Assembly: GCA_044355095.1 (NCBI GenBank)
Contig: JBIKYT010000001.1
Location: 62,001-126,000 of the forward strand
Length of the DNA stretch: 64,000 bases
From: Casp-actino8 sp044355095
GTDB taxonomy: Bacteria > Actinomycetota > Acidimicrobiia > Acidimicrobiales > Ilumatobacteraceae
Direction of reading: 5' to 3'
This document shows, one piece after another, positions 9,108 through 18,407 of this stretch (position 1 is its first letter; each line of letters starts with the position of its first letter). The notes beneath the pieces were generated by a model that was given only the letters and a program-made list of their open reading frames with translations, was not told the DNA's origin and made no database searches. The position numbers and the translations under genes are program-made.

Positions 9108-10057
9108 ACTTCGCGGAACTGCCATTAGTTGCGACACCGATCGCACTCGTTGACAAGAACGTGGTGGACGAAGCTATTCAAAAGTGCATGGCCGACAAAA
9201 ATCTTGACAACCCTCGTCTCATTCGCGAATCGATGAACGCGGTCTACCTTGTTCAGTCGTCCGATGGTCCGCAAATCATGCGAGTGAGCCGTCCAACAAG
9301 TAGCACGATGGCGGCTATTGAGTTCGCACATTATTTAGCCCGAAACGGCTTTGAAGTTCCCGCACCTTTGTCCCAAGCCCCATTTCGTCATGACGAAATA
9401 GAAATCACATTTTGGGAATTCATCAATCACGACCCACATCACGATGTTGATTGGCGGCACATCGGATCAGTGGCGCGCCGTCTCCACGACTTGGATCCGC
9501 AAATTGTCGCTGCGTTTTATCCATTGCCAATGGCAACATCATTTCCATGGTGGGATTTTGATCGACTGTTGGCCGAACTGGGATCAAGTCTTGATTCTTC
9601 CGATCTAGATATTCTGAAGAATCGTTGGCACCGCCTCCAGCCATTTTTCATTTCTGCCCAAAATGTCTATTCATCACCTACTTCGGGACAGCTGGCGTTG
9701 AGTCATGGCGATATTCATCCGGGCAATGTCATCGTCAATCGTTTGACTGGTCGCCCGATTCTGATCGATTGGGATTTGCTCTCAGTTGCTCCTCGTGAAT
9801 GGGACCACGCGGCTTTGCTGACCTGGACACAACGTTGGGGTGGACGCGCAACTATCTATCCAGAGTTTGCAACTGGGTACGGCACCAACTTTTCAGGTAA
9901 CGAGCTCGCGGAGGCACTTGCTGAGATGCGCTTACTTTCTGCAACGTTGATGCGTTGGCGAGCCGGTCTCACTTCCCCAGACGCACATGTTGAAGCCGAG
10001 AACAGATTGAAATATTGGAGACAGGATCCCACCGCCCCGATGTGGCGTGCTGTCTAA
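9104..10057 (+). CDS. Aminoglycoside/choline-kinase-type phosphotransferase
   Basis: A 317-residue protein of the APH/choline kinase superfamily. The catalytic loop is HGDIHPGNVIV and the metal-binding aspartate is in LIDWDLL; both are intact, so it should be an active small-molecule kinase. The substrate cannot be told from sequence. Its start overlaps the glcE stop (ATGA), placing it in the glc transcript; a sugar, amino alcohol or vitamin substrate is as likely as any antibiotic, and I would not call it a resistance gene. The coding sequence contains one copy of an 18-bp palindrome (9382-9399) that recurs elsewhere in the window. Confidence 0.85.
   Translation: MNFAELPLVATPIALVDKNVVDEAIQKCMADKNLDNPRLIRESMNAVYLVQSSDGPQIMRVSRPTSSTMAAIEFAHYLARNGFEVPAPLSQAPFRHDEIEITFWEFINHDPHHDVDWRHIGSVARRLHDLDPQIVAAFYPLPMATSFPWWDFDRLLAELGSSLDSSDLDILKNRWHRLQPFFISAQNVYSSPTSGQLALSHGDIHPGNVIVNRLTGRPILIDWDLLSVAPREWDHAALLTWTQRWGGRATIYPEFATGYGTNFSGNELAEALAEMRLLSATLMRWRAGLTSPDAHVEAENRLKYWRQDPTAPMWRAV
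9382..9399. repeat. 18-bp perfect palindrome, copy 1
   Basis: The sequence ATTTCGTCATGACGAAAT reads the same on both strands. This copy is inside the phosphotransferase gene and encodes the residues around FRHDE. Identical copies occur at 36910-36927 and 39686-39703, with a partial copy at 41535-41551. Three exact copies of an 18-mer in 64 kb are not expected by chance. Confidence 0.8.
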
Positions 10058-10084
10058 TTTCGGTTTACTTTGACAGAAAAGAAA

Positions 10085-10816
10085 TCAAGGTGCGAAGTTG
10101 AGCCATTGATCTGAAATTTCGGCGTCACCGTAGATTTCGATTCCGGCATTAGCTCGTCCCCAACTTGACAACACGAGAGCGACAGCAGATCCCCGCCAGG
10201 CGACATCGCCTTTGGCATGTTCATGAGTCACGATAACTCGTTCGTCGCTAGGAACGATGAGCCATTCACCTTCGCCATCGGTGCAGTGCAAATGCAACGA
10301 GCCCTGGGGGAATGTTTTGCCAAAGCGTTTCGCCCAACCAGTCATCATGTCGACGTACAACTCGTCAATACCATCACAAGCCAAAGAGCGATCCATCTCT
10401 ATCGGCAAAGACAATGCCCGCTGAAGGTCACACACATGGACCGCAACTTCATTGGCCATCCGCCGGAAATAGAAACCAGCATCTTGCCGATCGGACCATG
10501 TCCATAGCATTTCTGAGGGATCAGTATTTTCCAATGTGTTCAGCACTGACCCTGCTCGAGCAGCGAACCACTCCAGAACATCTTGACCGTCAGCAGGTCG
10601 ACTTTCATCGCCTGGTCCTACTCGTACTTGCGAGCGCGGGATAACTATCGCATCCACCATGGCAAAAACCTGACCGACATGGCCCAACAGATCACTGATT
10701 TTCCATCCAGGGCAATCTCTCACCGCGACATCAAGATTTCCAGTGGACATTGCAGTCATGTCATCGATAGACCTACGGAGCAATTCAAGATATTTCGGGG
10801 GATGTAACGAAGCCAT
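10085..10816 (-). CDS. Maleylpyruvate isomerase family (mycothiol-dependent, DinB-like fold)
   Basis: A 243-residue protein of the MDMPI family, a four-helix DinB-like metal-binding domain plus a C-terminal domain. Family signatures are CPGWKISDLLGHVG (first metal histidine), the acidic/aromatic middle, and NEVAVHVCDLQRAL (second histidine region), with a C-terminal WRGSAVALVL segment. Members include mycothiol-dependent maleylpyruvate isomerase, but most are uncharacterised thiol-related enzymes. The ATG at 10816 is preferred over an upstream start because the extra 66 residues would run across the glcF promoter into glcF. It sits on the opposite strand between the glcE-phosphotransferase pair and glcF, splitting the glycolate oxidase locus. 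Confidence 0.85.
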   Translation of the reverse strand: MASLHPPKYLELLRRSIDDMTAMSTGNLDVAVRDCPGWKISDLLGHVGQVFAMVDAIVIPRSQVRVGPGDESRPADGQDVLEWFAARAGSVLNTLENTDPSEMLWTWSDRQDAGFYFRRMANEVAVHVCDLQRALSLPIEMDRSLACDGIDELYVDMMTGWAKRFGKTFPQGSLHLHCTDGEGEWLIVPSDERVIVTHEHAKGDVAWRGSAVALVLSSWGRANAGIEIYGDAEISDQWLNFAP

Positions 10817-10868
10817 ATTGCTCAGACTAGACGCAACCACTGGTGGTGAGGAAGGTACGGTATAGGTG

Positions 10869-12089
10869 ATGTCTGTTCGACCCCTAGCGATCACCGACGA
10901 CGAACTGTCAACCTGCGTTGGCTGTGGTCTATGTTTACCGCACTGTCCAACATTTCGGGTGACCAATGAAGAGGCTTTATCTCCGCGAGGGAGAATTGCG
11001 ACAATCCGCTCCATTCAGTGGGACGGACTAAACATCGATAATCAGGTCAGCGAAATTCTCAATACATGTGTGCAATGCCGAGGTTGTGAACCAGCGTGCC
11101 CAAGTGGTGTCCCTTATGGTCGACTGATTGAAGCAGCCAAAAACAATATGGCGACTCACCGCCAAACCACTCCTTGGTGGCAACGCTTCGGTCTACGACT
11201 CTTGCGCCACCACCGATTGTTGTTGATCGGAACACCACTACTTGCACTTGCTCAACGGGCCCGCCTCATTCCTAAGCGAGCAGGTCTGTCACGGTTACCG
11301 CTTCGACTCGGACCTCCAATTGTTGCGTCATCAAAGACTCCCGATGTGTGGCTCTACACCGGATGCGTCATGGACGCTTGGCAACGATCAACCCATCGAT
11401 CAGTTGCGGCACTCATTTCAAAAGTCGGATGTAGTTACGGAGTTCCAAGTAAGGCTGGTTCATGTTGCGGCGCACTTCACTCACATGCCGGACTCAGTGA
11501 CGAGGCCAAATTTCTCGCACAAGCAGTGATGACTTCCATGCCTGGAAGTGCTCCGATCATTGTTGACTCAGCAGGTTGTGGGGCAGCGCTGAAGGATTAC
11601 GGACATCTGTTGAATACCCCCCAAGCCCACGAATTTAGTCAGCGAGTATGTGATGTTCACGAGTGGCTTGAACCCCACATGGCGACCATTATGCAATCTC
11701 ACTTACCGGTCATGAATAAGCCGTCGATCATCGTGCAAGATCCGTGCCATCTACGACATGTCCAGAAATCCCACCTCGCGGTACGGTCAATCTTGGCTCC
11801 GGTCGCCAACCTGATTGAACTTGATGATGACGGAATGTGTTGCGGTGCTGGCGGCGCCTATTCATTGGTTGAGCCTGAATTAGCGGCACAAATCCGTGAT
11901 CGAAAGGTGCACAATATTTTGGCTAAGTTCACTGATAACTCCAACATTGTGGCCTCAGCCAACCCTGGTTGCTTGATGCACTTACAAAGCGCAGGACTCA
12001 TCGTGAAACATCCAGTCGACATTCTCGCCGAGGCTTTAGGTCTCGTCCCCACAACAGATCGACCACCGACAAAGGGCTCAACAAAGTAA
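10869..12089 (+). CDS. glcF: Glycolate oxidase iron-sulfur subunit GlcF
   Basis: Electron-transfer subunit of glycolate oxidase. Two 4Fe-4S motifs are present: CVGCGLCLPHCP (cysteines 16, 19, 22, 26) and CVQCRGCEPACP further on. The C-terminal half has two CCG-type domains (GSCCGALHSHAG and DGMCCGAGGAYS) that bind a further cluster in related subunits. Length about 406 residues is normal. An adjacent in-frame GTG at 10866 is an alternative start. It has its own short divergent promoter region (about 52 nt) shared with the maleylpyruvate isomerase-type gene, so glcF is probably expressed separately from glcDE. Confidence 0.92.
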   Translation: MSVRPLAITDDELSTCVGCGLCLPHCPTFRVTNEEALSPRGRIATIRSIQWDGLNIDNQVSEILNTCVQCRGCEPACPSGVPYGRLIEAAKNNMATHRQTTPWWQRFGLRLLRHHRLLLIGTPLLALAQRARLIPKRAGLSRLPLRLGPPIVASSKTPDVWLYTGCVMDAWQRSTHRSVAALISKVGCSYGVPSKAGSCCGALHSHAGLSDEAKFLAQAVMTSMPGSAPIIVDSAGCGAALKDYGHLLNTPQAHEFSQRVCDVHEWLEPHMATIMQSHLPVMNKPSIIVQDPCHLRHVQKSHLAVRSILAPVANLIELDDDGMCCGAGGAYSLVEPELAAQIRDRKVHNILAKFTDNSNIVASANPGCLMHLQSAGLIVKHPVDILAEALGLVPTTDRPPTKGSTK

Positions 12090-12319
12090 TGACTTTTTCA
12101 GATGATGACCAGCAACCCGAAATTGATCCGCAGGTGCTTGAACGCCTGAACGACATCGCATCACGTTTGCGGGACGTTGCGTCATCACTTGATGATGTGA
12201 TGTTTGATGTACTCCGTGAAGCATCGCGACGCCGTGAAGGCCGACCGGCAATAGACAAAACATTGTCGCAGGCCCGCCGGGCGATCGACAAGGCCGCGCA
12301 TTTACTTGATCTTGAATAG
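12089..12319 (+). CDS. Small helical protein of unknown function
   Basis: A 76-residue, highly charged and helix-forming protein (LERLNDIASRLRDVASSL, then AIDKTLSQARRAIDKAA). Its ATG overlaps the last base of the glcF stop, so it is translationally coupled to glcF. It has no recognisable domain, signal peptide or membrane segment. A longer upstream in-frame extension would lie entirely inside glcF and is not supported. Confidence 0.6.
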   Translation: MTFSDDDQQPEIDPQVLERLNDIASRLRDVASSLDDVMFDVLREASRRREGRPAIDKTLSQARRAIDKAAHLLDLE

Positions 12320-12329
12320 AAGATACTGG

Positions 12330-13439
12330 CTAGCGGAACTGTTGAGCCTTTTCAGTTAGAGCATCAATCAATTCAGTGAAACTTTTTTGGAACGATGCAA
12401 CGCCTTCGCGCTCTAGTTTTTGCGCGACGTCTTCCATATCAATACCAATCATCTGCAACGCTTGCCAAACATCGTGGGCTTGTTCCACATTCAGGTCAAT
12501 CGTTCGGGCAACAGTGCCATGTTCAGCGAATGCATCAACTGTGGCGTCAGGCAGCGTATTAACCGAGTCGGGCCCGATGAGTTGATCAACGTACAACGTG
12601 TCGGGGTAGTTGGGATTCTTAGTGCTCGTCGATGCCCACAATGGGCGTTGCACTTTTGCACCCATTTTGACGAGCGCGTTCCAACGAGGTCCAGAGAAGG
12701 TCGTTTGAAACGCTTCGTACGCTAAGACTGCTTGAGCGATCGCTGCTTTACCCCGGAGAGATAACGCTTCCGAGGTGCCCAATGATTCAAGTCGTGCATC
12801 AACTTCTGAATCAACGCGACTAATAAAGAATGATGCAACACTCGCTACACCTTGTATTGAATGACCTGCCGCAACCCGATCTTCGAGACCGTCGATGTAT
12901 GCATCCATCACTTTTTGGTAACGGTCCAGACTAAAGATTAAGGTCACGTTCACATTGCGACCAGACGCAATCATGGCCCGAATCGCTGGTATGCACGGTT
13001 GCGTTGCGGGAATTTTGACCATCAAGTTGGGACGCTGAACGGTGTCCCACAGATGTTGACCGGCCGCGAGAGTTCCCGATTCATCAAGAGCCAAGTTGGG
13101 ATCTACCTCGACGCTGACAAATCCGTCCGCACCGCCGCTGGACTCATACACCGAGGAAAAAACGTCTAAGGCTCCGTGAATATCTTGCCGCACCATTGCC
13201 CAATAACTGTCAATGATGGAGTTCCTGTTTTCGATCAATGTCTTGAACTGTTCGTCATAATCAGCCGAACCTTGAATCGCCTTTTGAAAAATCGTCGGGT
13301 TTGAAGTGAGTCCCCGAATACCAGAATCGCGGACTTTTTCTAGCTCACCCGAAGAGATCAAACTCCGCTTTAAATTGTCGAGCCATGGACTTTGCCCTTC
13401 TTGCTCGAAGAGTTGAACGAGGCGCACTGAACTTGTCAT
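12330..13439 (-). CDS. tal: Transaldolase
   Basis: Transaldolase of the non-oxidative pentose phosphate pathway, transferring dihydroxyacetone between sedoheptulose-7-phosphate and glyceraldehyde-3-phosphate. The 369-residue protein has the actinobacterial length. Visible signatures are GLTSNPTIFQKAI near the N-terminus and the Schiff-base lysine in LMVKIPAT, followed by VNVTLIFSLDRY. It lies 38 nt downstream of tkt on the same strand, the usual tkt-tal pairing. Confidence 0.95.
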   Translation of the reverse strand: MTSSVRLVQLFEQEGQSPWLDNLKRSLISSGELEKVRDSGIRGLTSNPTIFQKAIQGSADYDEQFKTLIENRNSIIDSYWAMVRQDIHGALDVFSSVYESSGGADGFVSVEVDPNLALDESGTLAAGQHLWDTVQRPNLMVKIPATQPCIPAIRAMIASGRNVNVTLIFSLDRYQKVMDAYIDGLEDRVAAGHSIQGVASVASFFISRVDSEVDARLESLGTSEALSLRGKAAIAQAVLAYEAFQTTFSGPRWNALVKMGAKVQRPLWASTSTKNPNYPDTLYVDQLIGPDSVNTLPDATVDAFAEHGTVARTIDLNVEQAHDVWQALQMIGIDMEDVAQKLEREGVASFQKSFTELIDALTEKAQQFR

Positions 13440-13477
13440 ACCTACAGAGTGACAGATTTGGTCGGTCGAAGCACGTA

Positions 13478-15451
13478 CTACTTGGCTGTCAAGAGACCAA
13501 GAACTGAATTTTTCACATTGCTGACCGAGATACCGAGCCGATCAAGAACTTCTGCGCCGGGGGCACTAGCACCAAAGCGGTCGATTCCGATGCAGACATC
13601 GGCATAACGTTCCCAACCAAATGTTGAGCCAGCTTCAACTGAAACAGTCGGAACGCCCTTGGGCAAAATCCGTTCGGCCAATTCGGGGTGCGCAGTTCGG
13701 TAGGCCTCGAAGCGATCCCATGACGGCAATGAAACTGCTTGAACTTTGCGTCCGGCCTGTCCAAGTTCTTGTGCCGCTGCGATTGCAAGATGCACTTCGC
13801 TTCCGGTCGCAACGATCACAGCCTCGGGCGCTCCGTCAACTGCATGAACAATTCCGGCACCGGCAGCAACAGCGGAGCCATCAGTGACAACGGGCAGATT
13901 TTGCCGACTGAGAACTACGACCGTCGGACCGTCAAATTCGTAAGCCGCGCGAATCGCTTCTGATGTCTCATTGGCGTCGCCCGGACGAATCACCTGCAAA
14001 TCGGGAATAGCGCGAAGCGCTGCCAGATGCTCAATCGGTTGGTGCGTCGGTCCGTCTTCACCAACACCCACCGAGTCATGACTAAACACGAAGAGACACT
14101 TTGCCTGTGATAAAGCCGCTAAACGAATAGGTGGCTTCATGTAGTCAAAGAAAACAAAGAACGTTCCGCCAGCCGGATAGATACCACCGTGTAGCGCCAG
14201 GCCCACCATGGCCGAACCCATCGCATGTTCGCGAATGCCGTAATAGATTTGTCGACCTTCAGGTGTTGCGTGCGACATCGGTGATTGACCCGACAATTTG
14301 GTTCCAGTGTTTCCGGTGAGGTCGGCCGAACCGGAGACTAAACCGGGCTGACCCGATAGCACTGCATCAAAAACCTTTTGAATCGCCACGCGTGTAGCGA
14401 TTGATTCACCCTGAGCGAAAGTTGGTAACAGTTCTTGCCAACCTGCAGCACCACCATTCCATGCAGCATCCCACTCAGACTTTTGAGCGCTGGAGTTAAG
14501 GCGCGACTTCCACGCAGTATTTTCCGCCGATCCATTTACCTTCGATTGAACACGACATGCACCAACAACTTCTTGGGGAGCCCAAAATGATTGGTCGGGG
14601 ATACCCATGGCAGTTTTCGTCTTCGTGACATGCTCGGCAGTAAATGGATTGCCGTGCGCTTCGTGCTTTCCTGTCCAGTCGGGAGATGGGAAGCCCACCT
14701 GAGTCTGCAAAATTAATAGTTTGGGTCGATCATCTTGAGAATCACGAGCAGCTACGAGAGCTGACTCAAGAGCATCTAAGTCTTCGCCTATTGCGCCGAG
14801 TCGTACGACTTCCCAGCCATACGAGGTAAAGCGCATCGCGACGTCATCACTGCAAGTCAAATTAGTTGAACCATCAATGGTGATCTGGTTGTCGTCAAAC
14901 ACCACAATCAATCGCCCGAGTTTCTGGTGACCCGCTAACGAAGCAGCCTCATGGCTGACCCCTTCCATCAGGCAACCATCACCAGCAATGACATAGGTGT
15001 GATGATTCGACAACTCGCTACCGAATCGTGCGCGTAGGTGACGTTCAGCTAAAGCCAAACCGACTGCATTAGCGAATCCTTGACCGAGCGGACCAGTGGT
15101 GACTTCAATACCTGCCGTATGCCCACGTTCAGGGTGGCCGGGAGTCGCTGAATCCCATTGTCGGAAATTTTGCAGATCCGACATTTCAAGTCCGTATCCC
15201 TGAAGGAACAACATTGAATATTGCAAGATCGACGCATGACCAGCCGACAGTACGAAACGATCACGATCTGGCCATAAGGCATCGGTCGGATCATGCTTCA
15301 TCACCCTGCTATACAAAACGTGAGCCAGGGGAGCCAAGGCCATCGCCGTTCCTTGGTGTCCGCTCTTGGCTTTGAGCGGTGCGTCCATGGCAAACCCACG
15401 GGCGATATTGACGGCTGTTTGATCGAATTCTGAAGTCAGTTGAGACGGCAC
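13478..15451 (-). CDS. tkt: Transketolase
   Basis: Thiamine-diphosphate enzyme of the pentose phosphate pathway (657 residues). N-terminal TPP domain: FVLSAGHASILQYS, ATPGHPERGHT, GPLGQGFANAVG and the GDG...N motif (GDGCLMEGVSHEAASL, then VFDDNQITIDG). The pyrimidine-binding domain has GIREHAMGSAMVGLAL and HDSVGVGEDGPTHQPIE, and a C-terminal domain follows. The start is GTG. It is followed by tal and preceded by a small gene and nagA, all on the same strand. Confidence 0.96.
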   Translation of the reverse strand: MPSQLTSEFDQTAVNIARGFAMDAPLKAKSGHQGTAMALAPLAHVLYSRVMKHDPTDALWPDRDRFVLSAGHASILQYSMLFLQGYGLEMSDLQNFRQWDSATPGHPERGHTAGIEVTTGPLGQGFANAVGLALAERHLRARFGSELSNHHTYVIAGDGCLMEGVSHEAASLAGHQKLGRLIVVFDDNQITIDGSTNLTCSDDVAMRFTSYGWEVVRLGAIGEDLDALESALVAARDSQDDRPKLLILQTQVGFPSPDWTGKHEAHGNPFTAEHVTKTKTAMGIPDQSFWAPQEVVGACRVQSKVNGSAENTAWKSRLNSSAQKSEWDAAWNGGAAGWQELLPTFAQGESIATRVAIQKVFDAVLSGQPGLVSGSADLTGNTGTKLSGQSPMSHATPEGRQIYYGIREHAMGSAMVGLALHGGIYPAGGTFFVFFDYMKPPIRLAALSQAKCLFVFSHDSVGVGEDGPTHQPIEHLAALRAIPDLQVIRPGDANETSEAIRAAYEFDGPTVVVLSRQNLPVVTDGSAVAAGAGIVHAVDGAPEAVIVATGSEVHLAIAAAQELGQAGRKVQAVSLPSWDRFEAYRTAHPELAERILPKGVPTVSVEAGSTFGWERYADVCIGIDRFGASAPGAEVLDRLGISVSNVKNSVLGLLTAK

Positions 15452-15496
15452 AAAGAAACTGTAACCGAGGACACTGGTGCGCCTAGGGAGCGAAAC

Positions 15497-15892
15497 TCAA
15501 GCTGGGGGCAACAAAGTGAAAGGAACCAGATGCCACGGACCATGATCCACTCGGCAATGGGCGAATATCTGCCCATACTCGGCGAAATCAAGTTCACCCT
15601 TGACGAGGCGATAGGTGAACTTCCCTGGATCAACCGTGAACGGGCTGACGTTGCGGGCGATTTGCTCAGCATCTTCTTCCATTCCTTTGCGGAAGATCAC
15701 TTCGAAAACCCCCGATCCACTTTGGTGGGGCGCACAGTAGATGAGCGCAACGAGATGGGGGTCAATCGTGAGTGGAACTGGCGACGGTGCCGCCATTGAA
15801 AACATTGCACCGGTGATGTCAATACGACTACTCGGTCCGGGAGCCTGTCGTAACTCAAAGTTTTCTACAAATAAAGCCGAGACAATCTGCAT
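15497..15892 (-). CDS. DUF6941-like conserved protein
   Basis: A 131-residue soluble protein beginning MQIVSALFVENFELR, with alternating beta strands and no catalytic motif that I recognise. The pattern (sensing-like N-terminus, PHLVALIY, short acidic loop) resembles DUF6941, a family without known function. An in-frame ATG 36 nt further upstream (15928) is an alternative start, but the chosen one places the conserved-looking hydrophobic strand at the N-terminus. It lies between nagA and tkt, all minus strand, with gaps of 45-49 nt. Confidence 0.55.
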   Translation of the reverse strand: MQIVSALFVENFELRQAPGPSSRIDITGAMFSMAAPSPVPLTIDPHLVALIYCAPHQSGSGVFEVIFRKGMEEDAEQIARNVSPFTVDPGKFTYRLVKGELDFAEYGQIFAHCRVDHGPWHLVPFTLLPPA

Positions 15893-15941
15893 GACTCCGA
15901 GGGTAACGACACCCCAATTAAGAAACACATGTCAACAGCCA

Positions 15942-17051
15942 TTAGCGCACGCGCTGACCAGACATCCATACGGCGCTGACTTCTAGATCATCCGTCAACC
16001 CCACGATGTCGGCGACATATCCGCCTTGGAGACGACCGCGATCGGCCAAACCCATGACGTTTGCAGGGTGTGCACTGGCCGCCATCACAGCTTGGGCAAC
16101 CGAGACGTTGGCTTGACTGACACAACTTTTTAGTGCCTCGGGCATGGTGACGGCACTACCGGCCAGTGTGCCATCTTCTAAACGCGGGACTCCATCACGC
16201 AATGCCAATTGGACTTTTCCTGCTGAACCAGCACGCCAAGCGACCGCATCGGTGACAAGAACAATCTGGCTGGGCTTAGCGGCAAATGCCAAAGCGATTA
16301 CCTCAGGATTCACGTGTACTCCATCAGCGATTAAGGATGCATACACCCGATCATCGGTCAGGGCCCATGTCGCAAGACCTGGATCGCGATGATGAACACC
16401 ACTCATGGCATTGAAAAGATGCGTCACTAGGGATGCTCCCGCCTGTACACACGCATTGAATTGTTGGCGCGTCGGTCGCGAGTGACCCACCGAAATAACG
16501 CAACCCCGAGACGCAAGTAATGCACACGCTTCGGGAGCCCCTATGACTTCTGCACCTAAAGTCATCAATGCAATGTTGTCAGCAACATTGGTCAACCATT
16601 GCAAATCAGGCTCGCGCACATACTGTGCTCGATGAGCGCCAAAAGCAGTGCCTAAATATGGTCCTTCGAGGTGCACCCCAATGACATGGGGAAGATACGC
16701 ATCGGGCTTTTGTTGCGAGAGAAAACTGATGGCTGATGAATACCACTCAAGGGGAGCGGTCACCAATGTTGGGCACCAACTGGTGACCCCCTGATCGAGC
16801 AGCAGGTTGTTTATCCGACCCCATGCGCCGGCATCACTGGCACGCGCCGTCGACCACACGTCAACGTCATCAATCCCATTGACCTGTAGGTCGACAAAAC
16901 CTGGGGCCAAAGTCAGATCGGTCGTCGGGGATTCGTGGCGGCCAAGTGGGGAAATTGAGCGAATATGTCCATGCGCTATCTCGAGCCGAGCCGCATGAAA
17001 CTCGCCATCTGCGAGAAGTACTCGATGAGAACTGATGACGGTTGTTGCCAC
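15942..17051 (-). CDS. nagA: N-acetylglucosamine-6-phosphate deacetylase
   Basis: Amidohydrolase that deacetylates GlcNAc-6-phosphate in amino-sugar recycling. Signatures: APGFVDLQVNG (the Q/N form of the metal site found in enterobacterial NagA), the metal-ligand glutamate in HLEGPYLG, VISVGHSRPT, THLFNAMSG and the catalytic aspartate in LVTDAVAW. About 369 residues. The GTG at 17051 is preferred: an upstream in-frame ATG at 17102 adds 17 residues unlike the family and would leave almost no divergent promoter. The likely source of substrate is chitin or peptidoglycan; no nagB is in the window. Confidence 0.9.
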   Translation of the reverse strand: MATTVISSHRVLLADGEFHAARLEIAHGHIRSISPLGRHESPTTDLTLAPGFVDLQVNGIDDVDVWSTARASDAGAWGRINNLLLDQGVTSWCPTLVTAPLEWYSSAISFLSQQKPDAYLPHVIGVHLEGPYLGTAFGAHRAQYVREPDLQWLTNVADNIALMTLGAEVIGAPEACALLASRGCVISVGHSRPTRQQFNACVQAGASLVTHLFNAMSGVHHRDPGLATWALTDDRVYASLIADGVHVNPEVIALAFAAKPSQIVLVTDAVAWRAGSAGKVQLALRDGVPRLEDGTLAGSAVTMPEALKSCVSQANVSVAQAVMAASAHPANVMGLADRGRLQGGYVADIVGLTDDLEVSAVWMSGQRVR

Positions 17052-17110
17052 AAACCCATTGTGCCGTGTTCGCACCCAAATTTTGAAGACCTGATGTGGC
17101 ACAGTTGGTT

Positions 17111-17911
17111 ATGCCCACTATTCACAATCAAGGTCAAATTGTCGGTTACGGAGTAGCCGGTGCTCCGCTCGGAACCGCAGGCGATCCGGTTCTCCTCTTT
17201 CATGGCACCACCATGAATCGGTCTGCTTGGGATTTCGTCATTGGCTCAATGCCCACCGAACGCTCCTACATCCAAGTTGAATTCCCTGGATCAGGCGAAT
17301 CGGCTATGCCTTCAGGGGCTCTTTCTGTCGAAGGTTTGGTTAGCGATGCGCTTGCTGTTTTGGACGACCTCAAGGTTGATCGCTTTCACGTTGCCGGATA
17401 CTCGCTCGGCGCAGTGATTGCGGCAGCGACTGCTGCCACAGCACCTCAGCGGGTCGTCTCCGCAACCATGTTGTGTGGATGGGCCACAACCGATGCCCGT
17501 ATGCGCATGACCTTTGACCTATGGAAGCGACTCATCAACATCGGACCAGATCTCTTTATGCGGTATGCCCTCGTTGATGGCTTCACTGCCGATGCGTTGA
17601 CTGGAATTGAACCCATGGTCGAAGCGATGGTCGCAATGACCGCCGACACTGTGGCCCCCGGTTCAATCGCCCATCTTGACCTTGACATCATCGTTGATAT
17701 TGCTCCGATGCTCGCAAATATTTCAGCCCCAAGTTTGGTGATTAGTGGAGCACAAGATCGCTGGGTTGATCCTGCGCATGGACACGCTTTGTCTACTGGT
17801 ATCAAGAACTCAACTTTCCGAACATTGCCAGCTGGACATCTCGTGATTCAAGAACAAGCGGCCGATGTTGCAGCGCTGTTGAACGAACATCTCGTGACCC
17901 ATCAATCATGA
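17111..17911 (+). CDS. Alpha/beta hydrolase
   Basis: A 266-residue single-domain alpha/beta hydrolase. The oxyanion-hole region is LLFHGTTMNRSAWDF, the nucleophile elbow is GYSLG (AGYSLGAVIAA), the acidic residue is in SGAQDRWVDPAHG and the histidine is in LPAGHLVIQE, so the triad is complete. Substrate unknown; esters or lactones are typical. I chose the ATG at 17111 rather than a GTG at 17096. Its stop overlaps the next gene, a thioesterase, by 4 nt, suggesting linked acyl or ester metabolism. Confidence 0.85.
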   Translation: MPTIHNQGQIVGYGVAGAPLGTAGDPVLLFHGTTMNRSAWDFVIGSMPTERSYIQVEFPGSGESAMPSGALSVEGLVSDALAVLDDLKVDRFHVAGYSLGAVIAAATAATAPQRVVSATMLCGWATTDARMRMTFDLWKRLINIGPDLFMRYALVDGFTADALTGIEPMVEAMVAMTADTVAPGSIAHLDLDIIVDIAPMLANISAPSLVISGAQDRWVDPAHGHALSTGIKNSTFRTLPAGHLVIQEQAADVAALLNEHLVTHQS

Positions 17912-18390
17912 CTGCCATGAACGAGCCGTGGCCACGCGCCTCAGAATTTGCAATCCTTTCTTCTGATGTCCACGCCCGTTGGAAGAATTTTGGAAACTGG
18001 GACCGCACATATTTTCCGAAATTGGTTGGGCTTCAGGTCGAGGACATCCGGCTCGGCTATTGCCGCATGGTTTTGCCCTTTCGCGAGGAACTAGAGCAAC
18101 CCATGGGAATAGTCCACGGGGGAGCGATCGCCACTCTCATTGATGCCTCAGTCGTGCCGGCAATCGGCAGCGCATACGACAACACCATCGGGTACTCAAC
18201 AGTGGACCTACATGTGCAATATCACAATGCCCTCATTAAAGAGGACGCGATCGCCGAAGCATGGGTGACTAAGCGCGGGCGTTCGGTGGTCTTTTGCGAA
18301 TCCGAAGTGATGGGACGGACAAGTGGCAAGCGGATTGCTCGAGGCTTTATGACCTACAACATTTCAACCCTACGACCAATGACAAAGTAG
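17908..18390 (+). CDS. PaaI-type hotdog-fold thioesterase
   Basis: A 160-residue hotdog protein. The PaaI/YbgC-type signature MGIVHGGAIATLIDASV is followed by a strand pattern STVDLHVQYHNAL and CESEVMG, typical of acyl-CoA thioesterases that act on phenylacetyl- or other aryl/acyl-CoAs. It starts inside the stop codon of the alpha/beta hydrolase (ATGA), so they form a two-gene operon. Substrate is not predictable. Confidence 0.85.
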   Translation: MTAMNEPWPRASEFAILSSDVHARWKNFGNWDRTYFPKLVGLQVEDIRLGYCRMVLPFREELEQPMGIVHGGAIATLIDASVVPAIGSAYDNTIGYSTVDLHVQYHNALIKEDAIAEAWVTKRGRSVVFCESEVMGRTSGKRIARGFMTYNISTLRPMTK

Positions 18391-18407
18391 AACTGAAGCC
18401 TTACGTG

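Noticed and set aside
9104..10057. Antibiotic (aminoglycoside) resistance gene
   Set aside because: Only the kinase fold is shared; it lies in the glycolate operon and has no resistance-type context.
10085..11014. Longer version of the maleylpyruvate-isomerase-type gene
   Set aside because: The added N-terminal residues would run across the glcF promoter and coding start and do not resemble the family.
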